In this document: positions 50,755 to 59,787 of the stretch, one piece after another
Layout of the letters: each line of letters opens with the position of its first letter
Position numbering within the stretch: position 1 is the first letter of the stretch
Assembly: GCA_029210585.1 (NCBI GenBank)
Contig: JARGFP010000017.1
Span: 37,256 to 101,255 of the forward strand
Length of the DNA: 64,000 nt
Reading direction: 5' to 3'
Source: Bacteroidales bacterium
GTDB lineage: Bacteria; Bacteroidota; Bacteroidia; Bacteroidales; GCA-2748055
Program-made: the position numbers and the translations under genes
The notes under the pieces: model-generated
Databases searched by the model: none
Told to the model about the DNA's origin: nothing
The model's input: only the letters and a program-made list of their open reading frames with translations

Positions 50755-53079
50755 ATGACCAGGCTCAGACACATATTGTGCTTCTTGATGCTTTCATTGT
50801 CACCGTTCGTTAGTGCACAGGTTCATATCTCCGGGATAGTCAGAGACAGTGAATCCGGAGAGGTGTTAATCGGTGCCAATGTTTTTGATCCCGGGAGTCT
50901 GAATGGTACTTCAACCGATAACAACGGTTATTTCAGTATGGCCCTGAAAGAAGAAATCGATAGTCTTTGGATTACTTATGTTGGATACACAACAGGAAAA
51001 GTATCCCTCTTTTCAGTAAAGGATACGATCTTAAATATTTCACTTATATCCGGGTCCAACCTGGAAGAAGTGCGTGTAACTGCCAGAAGGAAGCGCACAT
51101 TCAATCAATCTACGCTTTCCAATGAACAACTCATGTATATACCATCCATCGGCGGACAGCCCGATGTGCTTAAAACACTTCAATTATTGCCCGGCGTACA
51201 ATCACAAAATGAAGGATCCAGTAATTTGCTTGTGAGAGGTGGAAGTCCGGACCAAAACCTGTTTTTAATTGACAACGTATCCCTCTTCTACGTAAATCAC
51301 CTGGGAGGCTTTGTGTCTGTATTTAATCCGGAAGTAATCAACGATGTAAGGATATTAAAAGGTGGATTTCCTGCAAAGTACGGAGGTAAGTTATCTTCAG
51401 TGGTAGATCTCACCATGCGGGAGGGTAATGCTAAGGAATTTGACGGATCAGCAGGTATAGGAGTGCTTGGGGCACACCTGACACTCGAAGGACCGATCAA
51501 CGATAAAGTAACATACCTTTTCTCCGGCCGCAAAACTTTTACGGAAGGGCTGCTGGGAATAGCCAGTCTGATACAAGGTGAAGATTATCTGGTGATGTAT
51601 GGATTTTATGATGTAAATGGAAAAGTTACCTGGAGACCAGATGCAAAAAACAGTTTGCAGGCAAATCTGTATCTGGGTGATGACGCCTGGTCGATACGTT
51701 TGTTCGATCGGGAAGATGAAGCCGGGTTTATTAATAAGTGGGGTAATATGATGTTTTCGACGCATTGGAAGCGGATCCTCAATTCAAAATCCAGTGTAAA
51801 CAATATACTTTCTTATACACGCTACCGAATGCGAGATGATCGCTATTTTAAATCTGACAGGACTACTGATACCACCGACTACTTCAGCAATTACCGCTCC
51901 TCTGTATCTGATGTAAGCCTGAAATCTGACTGGAGATACCAAATAAATAGCTGGTATGATATTGACGCTGGCCTGACCTCTTCTTTCCGTTCGTTTGTTC
52001 CAAATGAATTCCTTGAAAACGAGAATGAGCCTGCAAGTAATGCGGAAGTGATCAATGGACTGGAATCGGCCATGTATCTGGAGAATAAAATTTCCCCCAC
52101 TTCCTGGCTTAATGCAAACATAGGCATCAGGGCCACAAATTACATAAGCTCAAATTATTCTGATGTTTTCCTGGAACCAAGAATTGACATTTCATTTTCA
52201 CTGCCCGGATCACAAGTCCTGAATTTAAGTTATATGAAGGGTTCACAGTATTCCCACATGGTTTTTTCTTCGGGTAATTTTCTCAACAACGAAGTTTGGA
52301 TACCAACAATGGAAGGGATGAAACCAGCAAGTGCGGACCAATATGCATTGGGGTGGAAGGGTCAGTTTTCTCACCATATGTTTTCTGGTGAGGTCAATTT
52401 CTATTACAAAAAAATGGAAGACCTACTTACCTTTAAAGAAGGCTTTTCAAATCTACGTGGAGATGTATTGTGGCGAAACAAACTTGAATTTGGAGGGATA
52501 GGAAAATCGTACGGTGCAGAGCTGTTTCTTAGTAAGGAGAAAGGGAAACTTACAGGCTTTTTAAGTTATTCTTACTCACATACTACCCGCCAGTTTGATC
52601 AAATTAATGGTGGAAATGAATACCTTTTCGAATATGACAGACCCCATTCATTTTCCATTGATATACACAGGAAACTAAGCAACAAACTTGTTTTTAATGT
52701 ATTGTGGGTATACCAATCGGGTCTTCCATACACCCCGGCTGTCGGGCGCACGTATATTCCAAATACTTCATACTCTGAAATAAGCTATGACTTTGAAACC
52801 CTGATCTATGGTGAACGCAACAGTTCCCGAATGCTGCCTTACCACAGGATGGATGTCTCACTCTATCTAAAAAGCAAAACAGTAAAAGGGAGGAACGAGA
52901 CCTGGACCTTTTCAATATATAATTTATACAGCAGAGAGAACCCTTACTTCTATTTCTACAATAATCAACCCCGGCTTGATTTTGGTTCCTATGATATAGA
53001 GCGCTATGGTTTCATGAAGCTTTACCAGTTAAGTTATTTCCCAATTATTCCTTCTGTGAGTTATAAGGTGGAGTTTTGA
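50755..53079 (+). CDS. TonB-dependent receptor with N-terminal carboxypeptidase-like regulatory domain
   Basis: VHISGIVRDSESGEVLIGANVFDPGSLNGTSTDNNGYFSM, plug region PDVLKTLQLLPGVQSQNEGSSNLLVRGGSPDQNLFLIDN, beta-barrel. Confidence 0.92.
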   Translation: MTRLRHILCFLMLSLSPFVSAQVHISGIVRDSESGEVLIGANVFDPGSLNGTSTDNNGYFSMALKEEIDSLWITYVGYTTGKVSLFSVKDTILNISLISGSNLEEVRVTARRKRTFNQSTLSNEQLMYIPSIGGQPDVLKTLQLLPGVQSQNEGSSNLLVRGGSPDQNLFLIDNVSLFYVNHLGGFVSVFNPEVINDVRILKGGFPAKYGGKLSSVVDLTMREGNAKEFDGSAGIGVLGAHLTLEGPINDKVTYLFSGRKTFTEGLLGIASLIQGEDYLVMYGFYDVNGKVTWRPDAKNSLQANLYLGDDAWSIRLFDREDEAGFINKWGNMMFSTHWKRILNSKSSVNNILSYTRYRMRDDRYFKSDRTTDTTDYFSNYRSSVSDVSLKSDWRYQINSWYDIDAGLTSSFRSFVPNEFLENENEPASNAEVINGLESAMYLENKISPTSWLNANIGIRATNYISSNYSDVFLEPRIDISFSLPGSQVLNLSYMKGSQYSHMVFSSGNFLNNEVWIPTMEGMKPASADQYALGWKGQFSHHMFSGEVNFYYKKMEDLLTFKEGFSNLRGDVLWRNKLEFGGIGKSYGAELFLSKEKGKLTGFLSYSYSHTTRQFDQINGGNEYLFEYDRPHSFSIDIHRKLSNKLVFNVLWVYQSGLPYTPAVGRTYIPNTSYSEISYDFETLIYGERNSSRMLPYHRMDVSLYLKSKTVKGRNETWTFSIYNLYSRENPYFYFYNNQPRLDFGSYDIERYGFMKLYQLSYFPIIPSVSYKVEF

Positions 53080-53357
53080 TCTCATTTAAAACCAAGTTTG
53101 GATTCCTTTAGGAATTGACGGATGCCTTCGTTAAAGATTTTAGCCTTTTTATAAACCTCAAGTTTTTCGAAATCAAACATAGTTTTCTTTCTGAGAAGAG
53201 TGAGTTTGAGTGTGAGAGTGTTTCGCCGGCGGCTCAAAAAAAACAGAGTATTCGATCATCGCTCTCGCTCTTCACTCTCACTCTGTTTCTGTACCCGGAG
53301 CCGGAACCGGGTCGAAGCGAGCTCCCGGCTTCCTGTACAATATACTTTCAGGTATAC

Positions 53358-53388
53358 AAAAAGCGAAAGAGATTACTCCTTCGCTTTG
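53358..53388 (-). terminator. Terminator downstream of tRNA-Leu
   Basis: Minus strand AAGCGAA-GGAGTAATCTC-TTCGCTTTTT. Confidence 0.8.
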
Positions 53389-53396
53389 TATGAACG

Positions 53397-53482
53397 TACC
53401 CGAAGCCGGAATCGAACCGGCACGGCCATTGCTGGCCACTGGATTTTAAGTCCAGCGCGTCTACCAATTCCGCCATTCGGGC
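53397..53482 (-). tRNA. tRNA-Leu (anticodon TAA)
   Basis: GCCCGAATGGCGGAATTGGTAGACGCGCTGGACTTAAAATCCAGTGGCCAGCAATGGCCGTGCCGGTTCGATTCCGGCTTCGGGTA, long variable arm. Confidence 0.95.
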
Positions 53483-53588
53483 AATATTACAACAGTAGAC
53501 TAATTTAAACCTTTACTTCCCAAGAACCCTTCGCCCTTTCAGCGTGGAATGGCGTCATTGGCCATCCCTGCAGCCTGGCCCCTCCCTA

Positions 53589-53609
53589 AATTGCTCCACC
53601 GGAGCAATT
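53589..53609. repeat. Perfect inverted repeat between tRNA-Gly and tRNA-Leu
   Basis: AATTGCTCC-ACC-GGAGCAATT. Confidence 0.75.
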
Positions 53610-53716
53610 CTTCACGGTCGGCCCTGCCATTCGGGCAAAAAAAAAGAAATCGGGATTTGGAACGGCAAAAATAAGGTTTTTCTATGGATTATAAAACTGC
53701 ACAGCAGCGCTACCAT

Positions 53717-53750
53717 AAAAAAACCACCCCCTGTCTCCAGGAGGTGGTAA
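53717..53750 (-). terminator. Terminator downstream of tRNA-Gly
   Basis: Minus strand ACCACCTCCTGGAGACAGGGGGTGGTTTTTTT. Confidence 0.8.
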
Positions 53751-53758
53751 AAATTACG

Positions 53759-53831
53759 AGCGGGAAACGGGACTCGAACCCGCGACCTCGACCTTGGCAA
53801 GGTCGCGCTCTACCAACTGAGCTATTCCCGC
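53759..53831 (-). tRNA. tRNA-Gly (anticodon GCC)
   Basis: GCGGGAATAGCTCAGTTGGTAGAGCGCGACCTTGCCAAGGTCGAGGTCGCGGGTTCGAGTCCCGTTTCCCGCT. Confidence 0.97.
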
Positions 53832-54007
53832 AATATGTCAATTCCCGTTTCGGGACTGCAAATATAGTATTGAATTTTCATTTGTGCAAACACTTGCTGC
53901 TAAAGAACAGCGCAATTACCTGTCAATAAACATAAATAGTGCATCATTCCCTTTGTAATTTTGTACATTGTATAAACTATTGTTCCAGAACCTTAAACCC
54001 TGAAAAG

Positions 54008-56284
54008 ATGGCCAAATTTACCAAAGAAGATGCCCTGAACTACCACAGCTCAGGAAGACCCGGAAAGATTGAGGTGATCCCGACAAAATCCCACACCACC
54101 CAGCAGGACCTATCCCTGGCCTATTCTCCCGGAGTGGCAGAGCCTTGCCTGGAGATAGAAAAAAATCCCGAGGATGCCTATAAATACACTGCCCGCGGTA
54201 ACCTGGTGGCAGTGATCTCAAACGGCACCGCGGTGCTCGGACTGGGTGATATTGGTGCGCTGGCAGGCAAACCGGTGATGGAAGGGAAGGGATTGCTGTT
54301 TAAGATATTTGCCGACATCGATGTGTTTGATATCGAGGTCGACAGGCACGATCCGAAAGAATTTATCGCAACCGTCGATGCCATCTCCCCGACATTCGGA
54401 GGAATCAACCTGGAGGATATCAAGGCCCCCGAATGTTTCGAGATCGAGGAGAAGCTGAAGAAAATGCTCGATATACCGGTATTCCACGATGACCAGCATG
54501 GAACGGCAATTATCTCAGCCGCCGGATTGCTCAATGCACTCGAACTGGTCAATAAAAAGATCGGGGAACTGAAAGTGGTGGTGAATGGTGCCGGCGCTTC
54601 GGCCATTTCATGTGCAAAATTATATATTTCACTGGGTGTAAAAGCTGAGCATGTGTTCATGTGCGACAGCCGGGGTGTGCTGAATACGCGCAGGACCGGG
54701 CTGAATAAGTATAAGGCGGATTTCGTCAGGGAAACCGATGCCGACACACTTGCAGAGATGATCAAAGATGCAGATGTGTTCCTTGGTTTGTCGGTTGCGG
54801 ATGTATTGTCACCGGAAATGCTTAAAACCATGGCGCCCAACCCCATTGTCTTTGCCATGGCCAATCCCAACCCTGAAATCTCCTACGAGCTGGCCATGGA
54901 GACCCGCGACGATATCGTCTTTGCTACGGGCAGGTCAGACTATCCCAACCAGATCAATAACGTGCTGGGATTCCCGTTCATCTTCCGTGGTGCGCTGGAT
55001 GTGAAGGCAAGTGCGATCAACGAAGAAATGAAAATTGCCGCGGTACATGCCCTGGCCAACCTCACCAAGGAGGATGTGCCCGAAACGGTGAATAAAGCCT
55101 ATAAAACACAAAACCTATCTTTCGGAAGGGAATACATCATTCCCAAACCCCTCGATCCCCGGCTGATCTACCATGTGGCCCCTGCGGTGGCCAGGGCAGC
55201 CATCGAAACAGGAGTGGCACGGGCCAGTATTACCGACTGGGACGCATACAAGGCATCACTGCGTAAGCGGATGGGGCTCGATAACCAGTTGATCAGGGAA
55301 GTAATATCCAAAGCCAGGTCGAATCCCAAAAGACTGGTGTTCAGTGAAGCAGATAATTATATGATGCTGAAGGCGGTGCAGACAATCAAGCACGAAGGCA
55401 TCGCCGAACCGGTACTGCTGGGCGACAAGAAAAGAATCCTGGATATGATTGAAGAGTTCCACCTGGATATTACTGATGTGGAGATCATTGAACAACGGTG
55501 CCCGGAAGCGGATGATCTCAGGAAACGCTATGCGAAACGCCTGTTTGAGAAGCGGGCCCGCAAGGGAATGACTTACGATGATGCCCTGGCAAGCATGTTG
55601 CTTCCCAACCATTTCGGGATCATGATGGTGGAAATGGGTGATGCCGATGCTTTCCTGTCAGGATTTTCCAGCAAATATGCAGATGTGATCCGGCCGGCTA
55701 TTCAGATCACCGGTTCCAACAATCCCAAGAAACATATTGCCGGGATGTATATTGTGCAAACGAAAAAAGGCACCTTTTTCTTTGCCGATACCACGGTAAA
55801 TATTCAGCCTTCGGCACAGACGATCGCAGATACTACAGTACTTGTGGCTGAAAGCGTGCGTCATTTCAATATCGAACCAGTAATTGCGATTGTAAGCTAT
55901 TCCAACTTCGGTACCATCAAGGGCGACAGTCCACAACGCGCCCATGATGCGGTAAAGATACTGCACGAGGAGCATCCTGACCTGGTCGTGGATGGTGAAA
56001 TGCAGATGAATTATGCGCTGAATACAGCATTGCGCATGAAAAAATACCCGTTCAACAAGCTGGGGAAAAAGCAGGTGAACACGATTATTTTCCCGAACCT
56101 GAGCTCCGGAAATATTGCATACAAAATGATGCAGGAGATTGGAGGAGCCGAAGTCACGGGACCACTGCTCCTGGGTATCGGTAAACCGGTCCATATTCTG
56201 CAAATGGAGGCTTCCGTGCGGGAGATCGTGGATATGGCCGCTTTCGCAGTGGTGGATGCCCAATACCAGCAATCCATATTGTAA
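54008..56284 (+). CDS. maeB: NADP-dependent malic enzyme fused to phosphotransacetylase-like domain
   Basis: YSPGVAEPCLEI, LGDIGALAGKPVMEGKG, HDDQHGTAII; C-terminal PTA-like domain. Confidence 0.95.
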   Translation: MAKFTKEDALNYHSSGRPGKIEVIPTKSHTTQQDLSLAYSPGVAEPCLEIEKNPEDAYKYTARGNLVAVISNGTAVLGLGDIGALAGKPVMEGKGLLFKIFADIDVFDIEVDRHDPKEFIATVDAISPTFGGINLEDIKAPECFEIEEKLKKMLDIPVFHDDQHGTAIISAAGLLNALELVNKKIGELKVVVNGAGASAISCAKLYISLGVKAEHVFMCDSRGVLNTRRTGLNKYKADFVRETDADTLAEMIKDADVFLGLSVADVLSPEMLKTMAPNPIVFAMANPNPEISYELAMETRDDIVFATGRSDYPNQINNVLGFPFIFRGALDVKASAINEEMKIAAVHALANLTKEDVPETVNKAYKTQNLSFGREYIIPKPLDPRLIYHVAPAVARAAIETGVARASITDWDAYKASLRKRMGLDNQLIREVISKARSNPKRLVFSEADNYMMLKAVQTIKHEGIAEPVLLGDKKRILDMIEEFHLDITDVEIIEQRCPEADDLRKRYAKRLFEKRARKGMTYDDALASMLLPNHFGIMMVEMGDADAFLSGFSSKYADVIRPAIQITGSNNPKKHIAGMYIVQTKKGTFFFADTTVNIQPSAQTIADTTVLVAESVRHFNIEPVIAIVSYSNFGTIKGDSPQRAHDAVKILHEEHPDLVVDGEMQMNYALNTALRMKKYPFNKLGKKQVNTIIFPNLSSGNIAYKMMQEIGGAEVTGPLLLGIGKPVHILQMEASVREIVDMAAFAVVDAQYQQSIL

Positions 56285-56335
56285 GAAGCGGGGAATAGCA
56301 CATATTTTTCCTATATTTCGACAAATAAGAAAAAT

Positions 56336-57022
56336 ATGTCTTTTCCAAAAATCGAATCATCCAAAGTGCGCACCCTCTCCCTGGATGCCTTCAGGGAAAT
56401 GGATTACTACGCTGTGAATAATTACCACCTCCCGGTGGAGCTGATGATGGAAAGCGCCGGACTGCAGCTGGCCAGGCTGTCTGCCAGCGTTGTGGAACCC
56501 GGGGCTTCGGTACTGGTGGGTGTGGGTCCCGGAAACAACGGCGGAGGCGGACTGGTTGCAGCAAGAAGACTGGAAGCCTGGGGATACCGGGTACATATTC
56601 AAATGCCGTTGCCGACGACACAACAGCTGATCAGGGACCAGCTGAGCCGGACGATCTCCTACGGGGTGGAAAAGGTGATGGAATCGAAATACGACCTGAT
56701 CCTTGACTGTCTGTTCGGTTTTTCGCAGCGCCTTCCACTGCCCGAGGATGTTTCAGAGATGATCCGCCTGATGAACAGCATCAAAGCTGCAAAGATCTCA
56801 CTCGATATTCCCACGGGAATCTGCGAAAACGGCGATTCTGTGAGGTTTCGTGCAGACAAGGTACTGACTGTCGCTGCACCGAAAACCATCCTGCTGAACC
56901 ATATAAGTGAATATGAGCTCTATATCGCAGACGTGGGAATACCCACGGAAGTCTACCTGCGCAATAAAATCGACCATGCATCACTGGGGTTTTACAGGGA
57001 CCAGATCGTACAGGTGGTCTGA
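56336..57022 (+). CDS. NAD(P)H-hydrate epimerase-like (YjeF N-terminal domain only)
   Basis: LMMESAGLQLARL, VGVGPGNNGGGGLVAARRLEAWGY, SLDIPTGICENGD. Confidence 0.85.
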   Translation: MSFPKIESSKVRTLSLDAFREMDYYAVNNYHLPVELMMESAGLQLARLSASVVEPGASVLVGVGPGNNGGGGLVAARRLEAWGYRVHIQMPLPTTQQLIRDQLSRTISYGVEKVMESKYDLILDCLFGFSQRLPLPEDVSEMIRLMNSIKAAKISLDIPTGICENGDSVRFRADKVLTVAAPKTILLNHISEYELYIADVGIPTEVYLRNKIDHASLGFYRDQIVQVV

Positions 57023-57062
57023 TTCTCCGAATAAACCAGTGTTCTGATACCCCGCATAAAAG

Positions 57063-57090
57063 AAAAAACCTCACGCAGGGATGAGGAGGG
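57063..57090 (-). terminator. Terminator at the end of the ECF sigma transcript
   Basis: Minus strand CCTCA-TCCCTGCG-TGAGGTTTTTTC. Confidence 0.7.
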
Positions 57091-57097
57091 TTGTTTT

Positions 57098-57169
57098 CAA
57101 CTAACTAAAACTACTAACTAAACTACCAACTAAACTACTAACTAAAACTACGAACTAACCAACTAACTA
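57098..57169. repeat. CTACNAACTAAA short tandem repeat
   Basis: Four 12-13 bp units (57111, 57123, 57135, 57148) flanked by CAACTAACTAAAA and CAACTAACTA. Confidence 0.9.
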
Positions 57170-57199
57170 TTATCATTAACCCTCGAAAGTCAAATTTGT

Positions 57200-57706
57200 T
57201 TAATTTGCATAATCTTTCAGCGATTCCATTAATTTTTTCCTGGTAAAGAAAATCCGGCTTTTCACTGTTCCGATCTTCAGATCCAGCTTGTCGGCGATCT
57301 CCTTGTATTTATATCCTTCTGTATGCATCAGGAACGGGATTTTCAGCTCATCCTGCAGGGCATCAATGTGCTTGCGGATCTCCTTGTGCTGATAGGTGGA
57401 GTCGGGTTTGATATTGGTCGCCTCCTTGGTGTTGTTCAGGTAATACAGATCCTCTGTCTGGTCCACAATGGTGTTTTGCCTTACTGCCTTACGGTAATTA
57501 TTGATGAAGGTATTCTTCATAATCGTATATGCCCAGGCTTCGAAGTTGGTGAACTCGATGAATTTATCCTTGGATGACAACGCTTTTACATAGGTCTCCT
57601 GGAGCAGGTCCTTGGCAGCTTCCCGGTCCGAGGTAAGGCTCAGTGCAAATCTCTCTAAACGATCTTCCATGTTGATCAGCCTGGTATTGAACTCCATTGT
57701 TGTCAT
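57200..57706 (-). CDS. ECF-type RNA polymerase sigma-70 factor
   Basis: AAKDLLQETYVKALSS, FEAWAYTIMKNTFINNYRK, LKIPFLMHTEGYKYKEIADKLDLKIGTVKSRIFFTRKKL. Confidence 0.94.
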   Translation of the reverse strand: MTTMEFNTRLINMEDRLERFALSLTSDREAAKDLLQETYVKALSSKDKFIEFTNFEAWAYTIMKNTFINNYRKAVRQNTIVDQTEDLYYLNNTKEATNIKPDSTYQHKEIRKHIDALQDELKIPFLMHTEGYKYKEIADKLDLKIGTVKSRIFFTRKKLMESLKDYAN

Positions 57707-57748
57707 AGCTGTAAGCTTTAATTGTTTGCTAATCGATTAATTGTTTAA

Positions 57749-57780
57749 CAAAACTACGATATAGTTGAACACAAAGCAAA
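57749..57780 (-). promoter_or_regulatory. Bacteroidota sigma-ABfr-type promoter for the ECF sigma gene
   Basis: Minus strand TTTG-N20-TAGTTTTG (consensus TTTG-N19-21-TAnnTTTG), about 43 nt before the ATG. Confidence 0.75.
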
Positions 57781-58075
57781 TTTTTATGACCTTTAAATCA
57801 TTGAAATATATGCAATTCTAAATAAGCTAATCTTCGGTATAGGTTATAAATAAAGGAATAAGGGACATATATATCCCTTAATTCTAAATTATATTTTTTT
57901 TTATTTTGTTTACCAGGAAAAGGTTTTTGTTGAACAATCCCTGTTTCAGGGGTTGATTTTGTTGAACATCAGTGGTTGTTACCTGCAAAAATTCCGCCTA
58001 CAAAACAATAAGAATCATTAAAAGGAAACCGTTACGAGTGCAGTTTATTGGCAAGCGACAGAATGGAAATAACAA

Positions 58076-58963
58076 TCAGTTGTCTAGCTTCCTGAGGTAC
58101 TCCTGCAGGTCTGCAACATTCCTGAGCAGGAAATAATTCTTTCCGAAATAGTCGGGACCATTGTTCAGGTAACCTGCAAAGTACAGGATGTTCTTGTCAG
58201 GGAAGGCACCGCCGAGGTCCTTCAGGTAAGTGATGAAATCGGTTTCTGACAGAGGCACGGTAGAGGAGACCAGGATATGGTCGAAATGTCGCGTCGAACC
58301 GGTAGCCAGGATATCAGAATAGGGCACGGATTGTCCCAGGTAGATTACTTCATGACCGGCTTCCTTCAGCAGGTAAAGCGCAAAGAGCAACCCGATCTCG
58401 TGCCATTCTCCCTCGGGAAGGAACAGCAGGAATTTCTGGGCTTTGGGATTGAACACATGGGAGAAATTATCGATGGCTGCAATGATCTTTTGCCGGATCA
58501 GGTTGGAAACAAAATGCTCCTGTGCAGAATTGACATCACCGGCCATCCAGAGCACCCCGATTTTTTCAAGAAACGGATAAACCACATTGGTAAAGGCATG
58601 CGTAAACCCATATTTTGAGACAGTTTTACTTATCAGTGCATTGAATTTGATCTCATCCATGTCGATCATGCTGATGATCAGTGAATCAATGATATTTTCA
58701 AGATTGGGGCTGCTGCTGGAAACACGCAGGATTTCCTCCTTCAGTTCCTTATCAGTGAGCCGGGCTATATTCGAGATCTTGATCCCATGCCTGTTCAGCA
58801 TGGCAACATTCAGGATTTTTTTCAGTTCCTGGTCGGTGTAATACCTGATATTGGTGGTGGTACGATACGGTTCAATAAGATTGTACCGCTTTTCCCATAT
58901 CCTGATGGTGTGGGCTTTAATACCGGAAAGATTTTCTAACTCTTTTATTGAATAAACTGCCAT
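58076..58963 (-). CDS. MerR-family regulator with cobalamin-binding domain (CarH/LitR-like)
   Basis: MerR HTH (YSIKELENLSGIKAHTIRIWEKRYNLIEP) + W-x9-EH (WMAGDVNSAQEH) + ExH (GEWHEIG). Confidence 0.9.
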   Translation of the reverse strand: MAVYSIKELENLSGIKAHTIRIWEKRYNLIEPYRTTTNIRYYTDQELKKILNVAMLNRHGIKISNIARLTDKELKEEILRVSSSSPNLENIIDSLIISMIDMDEIKFNALISKTVSKYGFTHAFTNVVYPFLEKIGVLWMAGDVNSAQEHFVSNLIRQKIIAAIDNFSHVFNPKAQKFLLFLPEGEWHEIGLLFALYLLKEAGHEVIYLGQSVPYSDILATGSTRHFDHILVSSTVPLSETDFITYLKDLGGAFPDKNILYFAGYLNNGPDYFGKNYFLLRNVADLQEYLRKLDN

Positions 58964-59049
58964 CTCTGCATTCCTTTACGTGGTTTTCCGGCAATTTAAC
59001 AAGTTTTGAAGGTGAATTGTTTATTGTTAGGCATGTTTTTTTAAACAAA

Positions 59050-59736
59050 TTAGTTTTTCCTTATTAACATAAGGCCATCACGGATGGTAAGAAATACATT
59101 TTCAATTTGTGCATCCTGTTGCACGATCGTGTTGAATTCGTCTAGTTTACGGGTAGATTCATCCAGAATTGGTGCTTCTGCAACTTTTCCTCCCCAGAGC
59201 ACATTGTCCGCCACAATAAAACTACCTTTTTTCAGCACTTTCATGCATAATTTGTAGTAGTCAGGGTAATGCTCCTTGTTGGCATCGATGAAAATAAGGT
59301 CGAATTCCTCCTTCATGCCGGGAAGGAGGTCCAGGGCATCACCGATCATGAGCTCCGTTTTGTGTGCAATACCTGCCTTATTGAAAAAGGCGCGTACCAT
59401 CTCTTCCAGTTCTTCATTCACTTCGATGGTCACAAGTCGTCCCCCTTCCTGCAATCCTTTGGAAAGGCAGTAGGCAGAATAGCCGGTAAAGGTGCCGATT
59501 TCCAGGATCCTTTTGGGCCGGATCATCTGGCTGATCAGGGAGAGAAATTGTCCCTGTACCTTCCCGGAGAGCATCTGCGGATGGACGGTTTTCAAATGGG
59601 TGGTGCGGAAGAGTTCCTGCAGCACCGGATCTTCATCCGTGGTATGGGCTTCGGCATACCGCGTAATTGATTCAGGAAATTCAAAAGGGTTCACAGTATA
59701 GTTCTTAATTAAAGTATTACCGGTTTTCAGTTGCAC
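59050..59736 (-). CDS. O-methyltransferase (caffeoyl-CoA OMT-like)
   Basis: RILEIGTFTGYSAYCLSKGL, FDLIFIDANKEHYPDYY, GSFIVADNVLWGG. Confidence 0.92.
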   Translation of the reverse strand: MQLKTGNTLIKNYTVNPFEFPESITRYAEAHTTDEDPVLQELFRTTHLKTVHPQMLSGKVQGQFLSLISQMIRPKRILEIGTFTGYSAYCLSKGLQEGGRLVTIEVNEELEEMVRAFFNKAGIAHKTELMIGDALDLLPGMKEEFDLIFIDANKEHYPDYYKLCMKVLKKGSFIVADNVLWGGKVAEAPILDESTRKLDEFNTIVQQDAQIENVFLTIRDGLMLIRKN

Positions 59737-59787
59737 ATTTCGCTGTATATCCGGAGCCCGGGTGCTTTACTTTCAGATCAGCCTGCC

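Noticed and set aside
53115-53393. 92-aa plus-strand ORF downstream of TonB receptor
   Set aside because: Runs through inverted repeats and the tRNA-Leu terminator; not coding-like
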